Below, piece by piece: positions 33,784 through 42,497 of a stretch of 60,000 nucleotides of DNA. The stretch covers positions 15,188,721 to 15,248,720 of the forward strand of contig NC_049995.1 of the NCBI RefSeq assembly GCF_000003815.2. The letters are read 5' to 3'. The DNA comes from Branchiostoma floridae. Taxonomy: Eukaryota > Chordata > Leptocardii > Amphioxiformes > Branchiostomatidae. The number at the start of each line of letters is the position of its first letter. Within the stretch, counting starts at the first letter, position 1. Below the pieces are notes generated by a model that was not told where the DNA came from, did not search any database, and saw only the letters and a list, made by a program, of their open reading frames with translations. Made by a program: the position numbers and the translations under genes.

Positions 33784-33831
<48 letters not shown>

Positions 33832-33885
33832 TGTGTGTGTGGCAGTGTGTTTGTGTGTGTGTGTGTGTATATGTGTTTGTGCACC
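33630..33885. repeat. (GT)n-rich microsatellite upstream of LRR4
   Basis: About 250 bp of interrupted GT repeats, about 260 bp before the LRR4 ATG. A shorter version occupies the same place before LRR6 (53537-53665). Confidence 0.95.
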
Positions 33886-34081
33886 TTAACTTGCGACCTG
33901 TTTGTGTAGGTCTTGATGAAACGTTATAATGATTAGATTTCGGGGGGCTGCGGATTATTATGATGATGCAACGGGCAGTCCAGTTTTACTGTGTCTACTT
34001 CTGCACATGTTATGGTCGAGATTTCTAACCGGTGGCTATTGGAGCAAAGAACAAGTAGCGTAGGTTTAATCCCCATTTTTT

Positions 34082-34089
34082 TATATAAA
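34082..34089 (+). promoter_or_regulatory. TATA box of LRR4
   Basis: TATATAAA lies 61 nt before the ATG. LRR6 has the identical box at the identical distance. Downstream is CCCTGTTCTGTTTAG/GTGACAGG, which could be either the 5' untranslated region or a splice acceptor. Confidence 0.6.
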
Positions 34090-34142
34090 GCTGGCGGGGT
34101 TTTATATAGGAGTTCCCTGTTCTGTTTAGGTGACAGGTAATC

Positions 34143-36668
34143 ATGGCGAGAAGGTGGCGACACCTGCTGATGTTCCTTCTCATCATCCTGAAGGAGCCCA
34201 ACATGCCGGAAGCCGGCTGCAGCTGTGAACCATCATCACGCTGCGACTGTAGTTACCAGGGCCTCACCAGCATCCCTCAGAACCTCCCAACATCCATCTC
34301 TGGCTTAAATCTTATAGGTAATTCTATAACAACTGTAAATCGGTCCGAACTATTTTTGTATCGGAATTTGATTGAGTTGAAGTTGGGATATAGCGTCACC
34401 ACTGTTGACTGTCTCAACAATTTACCCAAACTCCGAGATTTCTACTTAGACAATAACAAAATCAAAATTATCCAAGCATGTACATTCTCTCTACCTAATC
34501 TCCTAAACGTGATTCTCTCCTCCAACCAGATAACCAAACTTCAGCCAGGTACATTTGCAAATCTAACGCAACTACTCGGACTGTCATTGCGATCCAACCA
34601 GATAACAATGATTCAGCCTGGTGCATTTGAAAATCTGATTTCCCTCAAAAATATGAACCTCAAGAAGAACAAAATCTTAACAATTACGCCTGGTACATTT
34701 GCAAATCTACCCCAACTTCAACTGTTAGACCTGACCTCCAACAAGATAACAAACGTTCCGGCAGGTACACTCGCTGATCTACCCCAGCTATATCGATTGT
34801 TCCTATCCTCCAACCAGATCACACAACTTCAGGCTGGCATATTCACAAATCTACCCCTGCTGTGCATGTTGCGTCTCTCCGCGAACCAGATATCAATAAT
34901 TCAGCCTGGTGCGTTTGCACATCTCCCTATGCTACAACTGTTGTATCTATCTTCCAATCAAATGACCAATATTTCACCTGGTATATTTGCAAATCTGTCC
35001 CGGCTACAACGTTTGGACCTGGATCGCAACCAGATAACTCATATCCATCCTGATGCATTTGCAAATCTGCCCCTACTCGAGTTTTTGTACCTACAATCAA
35101 ACAAAATGTCTACCATGTTTGATTTATCCATTTACTTCTTGCTGCCTTCAATTCGTACGATGAATCTTAACTCTAACCCCTGGGATTGTGATTGTAGGAT
35201 GGTTTCCTTAAGGCTGAATATTACAAAATTTTCTTTATTCAAAGACCAGATAACATGTACCCAACCAGCCAAATTCCAGGGAAAGAAGCTTATAGAAATT
35301 GATCCGAAAGGACTTACATGTGAGAAGCGAGGCGTATCAAAAGTGGCTGTTGATATCCCAGAAACCTGTACAGAAGCTCACAAACAGAAACTTACAACCG
35401 TCAATCCTGACGAAATGACATTTGAAGAGCCAACCATATTAACGCCGTCTGTTAACAGAATAACTTCTAACAACTCTTACAACGGTACTGTGACCTCGGT
35501 ACTCTGTTACAACGGTACTGTGACCTCAGGATATCACTGGTACTTTAAACACAGTTTTGGCTTAACAGAGGGTCATGTATGGAAAACAAAAGCAACTACG
35601 GCTTCGTCCCTTAAAAGCAAGAGTTCTCATAAACCCACTCCCCAACCTCTTTTCATTGCATCCATTGGTGGCCCAGGGGCTGGTATTGTCCTGATCGGCA
35701 CTATCATTCTAACAATATGGTACAAGAGAAGGACCAATCATCCCCCTTCAGGAACAAACCCCAATGCTGTTGGCAGCAACACAAATACAACCGTTTCTGT
35801 ACTGAGCAGTGATCTTGGCAACCAGTATGAAGATATTGACAGCCATCATGATCAGACAGGGCAGGGCCAGTCTCAGACTAACAATCAATCTCATGAAGTT
35901 AAAAAGAAAGTGCTAGCTTCCTTAAAGCCAAATTCTATGTACGGAGAGGCAGGGACACCACAAAAAGACCCAGTATCTACCAATAATCATGATCAGACAG
36001 GACATGTTCAGTCTCAGGCTAACACTCAATCTCTAAAAGTTGGAAAGCTGTCGCATGCCGAAGTACTAGCTGCCTTGAAACCAAATGTTATGTACGCAGG
36101 TGTGGTAACCCCCAAACAGGACCCAGAATCTACCATTGGTCTTAACCAGTATGAAGATATTGACAGTCATTACGATCAGACAGGGCAGGGTCAGTCTCAG
36201 GCCATCACTGAATCTAACACAAACACCACAGCTGCTGTACCAATAAGTGGCCATAGTCAGACACCAGATCGGTCTATCACTGAATCTCTGGACACTAAAC
36301 GTCCACAATGTAGCACACTGGCAGGTGGTCCAAACTCAAAGCTGAAAGCGCTGTACAAAGTTGCGGGGCAGTATCAGGCCCTCGCTAAATCCAACACAAA
36401 CACCACATATGCTGTAGTGCCCAGTGGTCATGATCACCAATGTGAAGACATGAACCAACAAAATAATGCAGACCAGGGTCCCTCTCAGCTCAGCACTAAC
36501 ACGAACACAAACACAACAGCAACTGCAGTAACTAGTGGTCTTGATCACCAGTATGAAGATATGAACCAACATGATCAGACAGGGCAGGGCCAGTCTCAGG
36601 ATGCTGAAAATACATGTTATGGCACAGGGAAGGCCGCTTCGCAGCCGAATTCCCTATACACAAATTAG
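34143..36668 (+). CDS. LRR4: short-form LRR transmembrane receptor
   Basis: The product has 841 residues. It has a signal peptide (MARRWRHLLMFLLIIL), an LRRNT (CSC...CDC), 11 LRRs, an LRRCT starting near 345 with NPWDCDC, a membrane helix at about 501-525 (IGGPGAGIVLIGTIILTIWYKRR) and a 316-residue tail. The LRRCT end is partly duplicated: KKLIEIDPKGLTCEK is followed by QKLTTVNPDEMTFEE, where the second copy has Phe in place of the usual Cys, and YNGTVTS is also doubled. Tail tyrosines include YEDI, MYGEA, NVMYAGV (ITIM-like), YEDI, QYQAL, a YEDM-to-CEDM variant, YEDM, and a C-terminal LYTN in place of LYAN. It resembles LRR6 closely; the two belong to a recently duplicated block. Likely a cell-surface receptor. 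Confidence 0.92.
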   Translation: MARRWRHLLMFLLIILKEPNMPEAGCSCEPSSRCDCSYQGLTSIPQNLPTSISGLNLIGNSITTVNRSELFLYRNLIELKLGYSVTTVDCLNNLPKLRDFYLDNNKIKIIQACTFSLPNLLNVILSSNQITKLQPGTFANLTQLLGLSLRSNQITMIQPGAFENLISLKNMNLKKNKILTITPGTFANLPQLQLLDLTSNKITNVPAGTLADLPQLYRLFLSSNQITQLQAGIFTNLPLLCMLRLSANQISIIQPGAFAHLPMLQLLYLSSNQMTNISPGIFANLSRLQRLDLDRNQITHIHPDAFANLPLLEFLYLQSNKMSTMFDLSIYFLLPSIRTMNLNSNPWDCDCRMVSLRLNITKFSLFKDQITCTQPAKFQGKKLIEIDPKGLTCEKRGVSKVAVDIPETCTEAHKQKLTTVNPDEMTFEEPTILTPSVNRITSNNSYNGTVTSVLCYNGTVTSGYHWYFKHSFGLTEGHVWKTKATTASSLKSKSSHKPTPQPLFIASIGGPGAGIVLIGTIILTIWYKRRTNHPPSGTNPNAVGSNTNTTVSVLSSDLGNQYEDIDSHHDQTGQGQSQTNNQSHEVKKKVLASLKPNSMYGEAGTPQKDPVSTNNHDQTGHVQSQANTQSLKVGKLSHAEVLAALKPNVMYAGVVTPKQDPESTIGLNQYEDIDSHYDQTGQGQSQAITESNTNTTAAVPISGHSQTPDRSITESLDTKRPQCSTLAGGPNSKLKALYKVAGQYQALAKSNTNTTYAVVPSGHDHQCEDMNQQNNADQGPSQLSTNTNTNTTATAVTSGLDHQYEDMNQHDQTGQGQSQDAENTCYGTGKAASQPNSLYTN

Positions 36669-36689
36669 AAAATTAGAAAAGTAGACAAC

Positions 36690-36846
36690 CGTGTACACAT
36701 GGTTGGCCCACTATCATACAATGATAGCTTGATGCCTCCCGATCATTTTAAAGTTCAATGGTTTAGATGGGACATTGTGGTTCTGGGACTCTTTATACAA
36801 ACTTTATGCAAGTTAAGCAACTGTGGATTTAGCGATTTAAAATAAA
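36690..36846 (+). promoter_or_regulatory. LRR4 3' hairpin block and poly(A) signal
   Basis: CTATCAT-ACA-ATGATAG (36711-36727) is a perfect 7-bp stem with a 3-nt loop, followed by CTTGATGCCTCCCGATCATT. AATAAA at 36841-36846, about 170 nt after the stop, is a plausible polyadenylation signal. Confidence 0.55.
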
Positions 36847-36849
36847 GCA

Positions 36850-37900
36850 GCATAACTTGCTGAATACTCAATGTAGAAACTCCTGGTTAAATACCTACTT
36901 CTAAGTAAGTAAGAAAAAGAATATCATATAGATCTATCATGTTAGAGATAAATGTTTCACTGTAAATATTATACAGCACCAAAAAAGGCATACAGTACAG
37001 ACAAGTGTAACATGGATCATATCACCCAGTGCAACATGGGTATAACATCGCACAGGATAGATTTAGATGTGTCAACAAAGAAAAGTTTTGAAGTGTGGAT
37101 ATATTTTGGGGTGAACACCGGTATAAACTGGACATGAATAAAAACAGTGGACTGGATTTCGGATCGAGTACAAAAGATCGAGTACGATCGAAAAGATAAC
37201 TAGAGCGAAGTTGAGTAGAGTTGAAGTATTTACTATCATGTTTGTACAATGAAACTAACAGAGTATATAAAGACAGGATTTTAAAACGCCAGTGGTACGG
37301 CTAGTCCGCAAAATAGATTTCTTAGTAGAAAATTGGACCATTGTTTTGAGTAGCGATCATTGAAGTGTTTTCACAAAGAATCAGGTTCAGGTTCAAGTCC
37401 GGACCGGGACCTGATACTCTGAACCTTAGCCGAACCTGGACCTGAATTTTATAACCCATCCCTATTGTGTGTGTCATTCGGCACCCAATACAGTGTAAAT
37501 AGTGTTAATAGAATTGATTATATTGCTATTTGCTGCCATTTGCTATTATTGTTATCTGTTTAGTGTTGTTTTTATTACTTATCATTGAATATCATTATCA
37601 TTCTATGAATTGTTAAATTTACATTATCATTTATCAGCTTTAGTGGAGAAATAGAACTTTTTTCTACTCTAGGATGTGTTCATTTTTGTTCTAGAATTTA
37701 AAAAAGTGAGTTTGAGATATGTGAACAAATGTAATCAAATTAAGTCCAAAGAGTAACAAATGAGAACATTGCTGTAGGGTGAAGAATTTTTCTTACCAAG
37801 ACAGCATCAGTTATGCGAACAATGATAACAGTGATAACAGAGACAAGTGTTTAAGTGCTTTTCTTCAAATAGCTTCAAGGTGGTGACGTCATTTCTGTAA
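36850..37900. repeat. LRR4 far 3' flank
   Basis: Bases 37080-37462 look like a worn hAT-type element (AATCAGGTTCAGGTTCAAGT, CCGAACCTGGACCTGAATTT). The rest is degenerate satellite and AT-rich sequence. No gene is seen. Confidence 0.5.
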
Positions 37901-38142
37901 TACCCCCTTTCCACTAGGACGGCGCTCTTGCCGCGCTCTCTCTGCGACCTAAAATATGACAGATTGCTCAACGAATTGTATGAAAAAGAAACTAATCTTT
38001 TTACACTGTGCGTTGTCTTCTTATTCACACTTTTTACGTTTTGTATGATATACCCAGTGTGAAAGCGAAGGTTACAAGTGAGTTCTACTGAGGTCGCAGT
38101 GACAGCGCAGCGCGATCGCCGTCTAGTGGAAAGGGTTCCTAG
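37901..38142. mobile_element. MITE with TACCCCCTTTCCACTAG termini
   Basis: The left end, TACCCCCTTTCCACTAGGAC, is inverted at the right as GTCTAGTGGAAAGGG, with GCGCTC/GAGCGC-like matches further inward. The family is also at 52082-52332 and partly at 32250-32436. Confidence 0.75.
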
Positions 38143-38300
38143 TACCCCCTCACATTAGAGCTCTAAATTACGAGGAGGCATGATCCTGCTGTCGACGAAG
38201 AAATGGCATGGTTCCCTCTTCCCGTCAGGGTCATGCCTCCTCGTAATTTAGAGCTCGCAGACTCGTCGTCCGATCGAATCGCGCCTAATGTGAGGGGGTA
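38143..38300. mobile_element. MITE with TACCCCCTCACATTAG termini
   Basis: TACCCCCTCACATTAG at 38143-38158 is the exact inverse of CTAATGTGAGGGGGTA at 38285-38300, with TA at both outer edges. A second, internal inverted repeat, GAGCTCTAAATTACGAGGAG, lies at about 38158 and again inverted near 38235. It abuts the previous MITE. Confidence 0.85.
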
Positions 38301-39645
38301 TAACGACGATATCTTGACGAATTGTGAGAGGATGGCAATCCGATAGCTGAATACAGCGGCCATTTTGAATATGCCGCGCAATGCTGTGTCAAAGGTTAAG
38401 TTGACGTATGTATGATTGATTACCCATATAATAACACATGCATTACACTACTTATGATGGGTATTATTTGATCTTGTGTTTTGAATCTTAATGTGGCAAG
38501 CGAGAGAGCTGAAAGGAAGCTGATACTATGAATAAATTGTTTCTTTGCCTCATTGACCTTGTTTACGCTTTGTTATGTCCGCTATGTGAAAAAGGTGTGC
38601 GAGGGCAACAACAAAAGTCCGGAACATACTAATTTCTAGCGTTTGACGAAATCATAAGCGTGAACTTCATTTTCTACAGTATGTGTTTAAGTTGTGCACA
38701 GGTGACTGTTGATTAATGGCAACAGAATAGAAAAATAGATGTTGTGCCTCTAGCAGAACGCTCCCCTAGACAGTGTGTGGTGTGTTACTGTGTTTGCATC
38801 ATGGAGAAGGGTACGAAGTATCTTAAAAAAATAAGATGTAATAGCCTTTATTGCACGTCCATGCACTATCGGGCTTAGTACAGACATACAGATAAAAAAA
38901 GGTCGTAATACAGTAAACATGGTTTCTAAGACTAATCTAAATTAAACATAACAAAAACATAACTAAACATAACTAAACTAAACATGGGTTCTAAAATTAT
39001 TCTAATACATTTTTTCGGCTTCTTCTTGTTTCTTAGTACTAAATGGTACAAATGTAGCTTCAGATGTGTTTAATAATGTAGTTTGATCAAAACGCATATG
39101 AAAAATTACTTTTTCAACACTAGACAAAGATCAAAACTTTCCTATAATCAGTCCTAGTCCGTTGCTACCGAAATTGTCATAAAACACAAAAATACACATG
39201 GTTGCTTTACAAAAACATTGAATGCACAACATATACATGTAGATATGGCAATGTTTTAATTCCTGTGGACACGATGGTGGTGCTCATTGGTGTCCTTCGC
39301 CGTCAAAAGGTAATGTTGGTTCCTCATCTGGACTGTAACAACAACAACAAAACACAAAAGACACAAGCACCTAGAAAGAACAAAAATGGTCTTACTCAAA
39401 CATTGCAAACAAATTGAGAAAGGAGAATGCAAGTGAAACTATATAAGAAAGTAAACCCAAACCAACCATTACCCTGTAGTAGAACACGGCTGTACCTGCA
39501 TCCTGGAGACATTACAAAACGACACAAGAAAATGACAAGGAAAGCAAGGTAATAGCCAAATAAACTTTATTTCATATTTTCTCTTACATATTGATATTTG
39601 GTGTACCTATAATATGGCTATAAAGAATAAATATTTCTATGGTTA
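38301..39645. other. Intergenic DNA between LRR4 and LRR5
   Basis: Bases 38535-38605 resemble one end of the element at 51091-51478. Bases 38830-39010 look like a LINE 3' end (AATAGCCTTTATTGCACGTC). No supported gene. Confidence 0.4.
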
Positions 39646-39729
39646 CTGTCCACCTTCCGGCAGATGTGGATCGCCAAGCAGGAGTATGACGAGTCTGTCC
39701 CTGCCATTGCCCACCGTAAGTGCTTCTAA
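39646..39729 (+). pseudogene. Actin C-terminal fragment
   Basis: The plus strand reads [20 protein letters not shown] then IAHRKCF and a stop. Actin ends LSTFQQMWI(S/T)KQEYDE.GPSIVHRKCF, so the match covers the last 27 codons and the natural stop. Upstream sequence is not actin and no splice acceptor directly precedes it. It is a small gene fragment, probably from a retrocopy or captured exon, with changes such as Gly to Val. Confidence 0.9.
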
Positions 39730-39769
39730 ATATATATTTGCGCCACACCGTACCGGTATATTTCTGTTA

Positions 39770-42240
39770 GGCTATGTTGTTTTGATTATATGGATGACAT
39801 CCGCTGATAATCCAAAAACTGATGCGAGCTGGCGAATAAAATAAACCTTCTTCAGAGACTGGTTTTGTTCTTTCTTTGTTGAGAGTGCATTTGGATGTTG
39901 CAATATGCATAATTATGTCTTGGCTGACACAATAGGAAGACCACAAGCACTTTCTGATTGAAACTTTGAATTAACATTTTCAAGTTGTGAATAGTCCATT
40001 TCTGTTGCTGTCATTATTGAAGGACATGTTACTTTGGCAAATAGTTAAGGTACAGGTACAGCTCCGGACCTACACCAAACCCTGCAACCTATCCCTGTAC
40101 CTCCCTATCCCTGCAACTGATGTTACGTCTAGGTATACTTCTCTAGTAATGGCTTGTAGAACGTCCTTTTTCTAATACTCCCCTCACATTAGGCGAAAAT
40201 CGATCGGACGACGAGTCTGCGAGCTCTAAATTACGAGGAGGCATGGCCCTGATGACGACAATAAATTTTCGCTACATGTGAGGGGGTATAAGGCAACAAG
40301 AAGCGGAGATACAGAGAGAGACTTGACAAAAAATCCACTACAACACTACAACATTTATTTCTGTTTTCACTGCTTGATTCTGGTTTGATAAGATTTCGTC
40401 AAACATTTTGAAACCAATGTACAAAACATAGAACAAATCTGAACACGTGTCAACAAACACTACAACATTTTTGTCTCTGTTGTCACTGATTAATCTTAGT
40501 TTCATTGCATTTCTTCACACATTTTGAAATCAATGTATAAACATAGAACAAAAGTGAACTCGTATTAGGGAGAGAAATAAAGATACCATTACTACCACCA
40601 CCAAAGCTAACAAATAATAATGTAAATTTAAAAACCAGAGAGTAACAATGATAACAATTAAAACAAGATAACAGGTCGGAGAATAATAATGATAGTAGAA
40701 TGTAACAGGTAGTAACATAATTGATTCTGTTTACACTAATGATGCTAAAATTCTTTTACAACAATTAATTTCCCTGGTGCTGAATGCCTTTCATATTCCA
40801 ATACCCGTCTCTACTTTTGCCATTTGTTCTACCGATGCATTTCCTTGGAATAACATTCACAATAGAGCAGTCCCTACCATTATTGTATAAACTATTCATG
40901 CTGCCATAAGTACTAAATGTCATTCACATTGCAATGATAGTTTTTGCCTTTACTTTCCATACTATTTAATGCCCTAAGTGCTGAATGATATTCACACTGC
41001 AACTTTTTCTCTGTTCACACTATTTGTGCTGTCTTTGGCTCGACAAATACTGAACACTACACCATCATGTCTCGGTCGTCACTAGTCTCGATTGCATTAC
41101 ATTTCTTCACACAGTTTGAACTTGATTTACAAAACATAGGACAAAATTGAACACACGTTAGAGGGAGAAACAAAAGTACTATTACTACCCCATCAAATCT
41201 AACAAATAAAACAATATAGCTTAAGCAAACCAGATAATAAGAATGAAGGTAAATAGTAACAAACAGTTACATAATTGATTCTGTTCACGCTTAAGACGCT
41301 GAAAATCTTTTGTCTACAACAACTGTCTCTGTTCACATCATTGAAGCTGTCCTTGGTGCTGAATGCCTTTCATATTACAACACTTACCTCTGCTTTTGCC
41401 ATTTGCACTACCGATTCCTTTCCTTGGTTCTGAATAACATTCACAATAGATCACTAGTGGCTGTTATGGTTCACACTGCCTGTGCTGTCTTTTGCCTTCA
41501 TTCCCACTAGAGCAAGTATACCTGCTGTATGAATTATCCATGATACCACAGGTACTAAATGGCGTTCACATTACAATACATCTCTGTGACTTCACTTTCC
41601 TAATGACTCCCTAAGTCCTGAATGCTATTTACACTGCAACGCTTGTCCCTGTCATCACTGTTCATACTATTGATGCTACCCTTGTTATTTAAAGTCCTTC
41701 ATATTACAATGAATTATTCTGTGTCTACAGTTTGATCTAATAATTCATCAGACTTGTTCACAAATTTTGAAATCAATTTAGAAACATATAGAGCATATTA
41801 AGTAAATTTGTGGTAGAGGAGAACAACTTTATTTTTATTCTATCCCCAGCAAAGCTATAACGTTATGTAACAAATAATAATATAAATTTAACAATCCGAA
41901 AAATGATATATTACAACAATTTTGCCTGCCCTTACTGTTGCTACTATTGATGGTATTATTTTGATGATAGTATTCCCCTCCGTTTCCCAACAATCTGTTT
42001 ACTTCCTGTGGACGTGGAGATGGGTTTATGGGGTTTCTACATTGAGCAAAGTCCTAAATTTATAATTATCTTATTTGCACAAACATGCATGAAAAGCCGT
42101 ACAACCATAATGTACAATCTCGATCAAAGAACATTCTACTTGTCTCTAAAATGATTGGGAGACATCATGCTATCGTTCTATGGTAGTGAGCTAATTATGC
42201 ACAGGGTGGGTTATGTTTATCATATTCTAGACCTCTTAAA
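39770..42240. repeat. 3' flank of LRR5: cassette end and degenerate satellite
   Basis: Bases 39770-40170 match the start of the window. Bases 40300-41980 are degenerate satellite with GCTGAATGCCTTTCATATTA and CTGTTCACATCATTGAAGCT phrases. Bases 42110-42215 hold the 3' hairpin block (42170-42186, two mismatches). No gene. Confidence 0.6.
40176..40288. mobile_element. 113-bp MITE, same family as 38143-38300
   Basis: It starts TACTCCCCTCACATTAG and ends ATGTGAGGGGGTA, with AAAAT/ATTTT continuing the inverted termini. The interior contains GAGCTCTAAATTACGAGGAG once, not as a hairpin. Confidence 0.8.
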
Positions 42241-42242
42241 AA

Positions 42243-42480
42243 AACCTTAAACTGCCAAACACGGATATATCCGGCACACATATACATGCCCTGTGTGCCG
42301 AGCTCGGATATATCCGGGATAGCGTATTCCCCCGAAGTAGCAGCTTTGCGCGCGTGTACTGCACGAACCGTGGAAGTTAGGGACATTCGCCTTGTTCGGG
42401 GGGTTCTTTTTGGAGGTCAGCTGCCAACCATGGCACTTATAGCATTTTATAGGGATGAAACTCTGGCACTTTAAGGGTTA
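42243..42480. mobile_element. MITE in the 3' flank of LRR5
   Basis: AACCTTAAACTGCC at the left resembles the inverse of GGCACTTTAAGGGTT at the right. The interior has two CGGATATATCCG palindromes. The paralogous position 3' of LRR1 (about 1600) lacks it, so it is an insertion between the LRR5 stop and the hairpin block. Confidence 0.65.
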
Positions 42481-42497
42481 GAAAAATCCCCCCTGGA

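Noticed and set aside
33582-33909. Frames of alternating His/Thr or Cys/Val codons at the GT and CA repeats (also 53430-53970 and 56400-56960)
   Set aside because: They are translations of microsatellite DNA.
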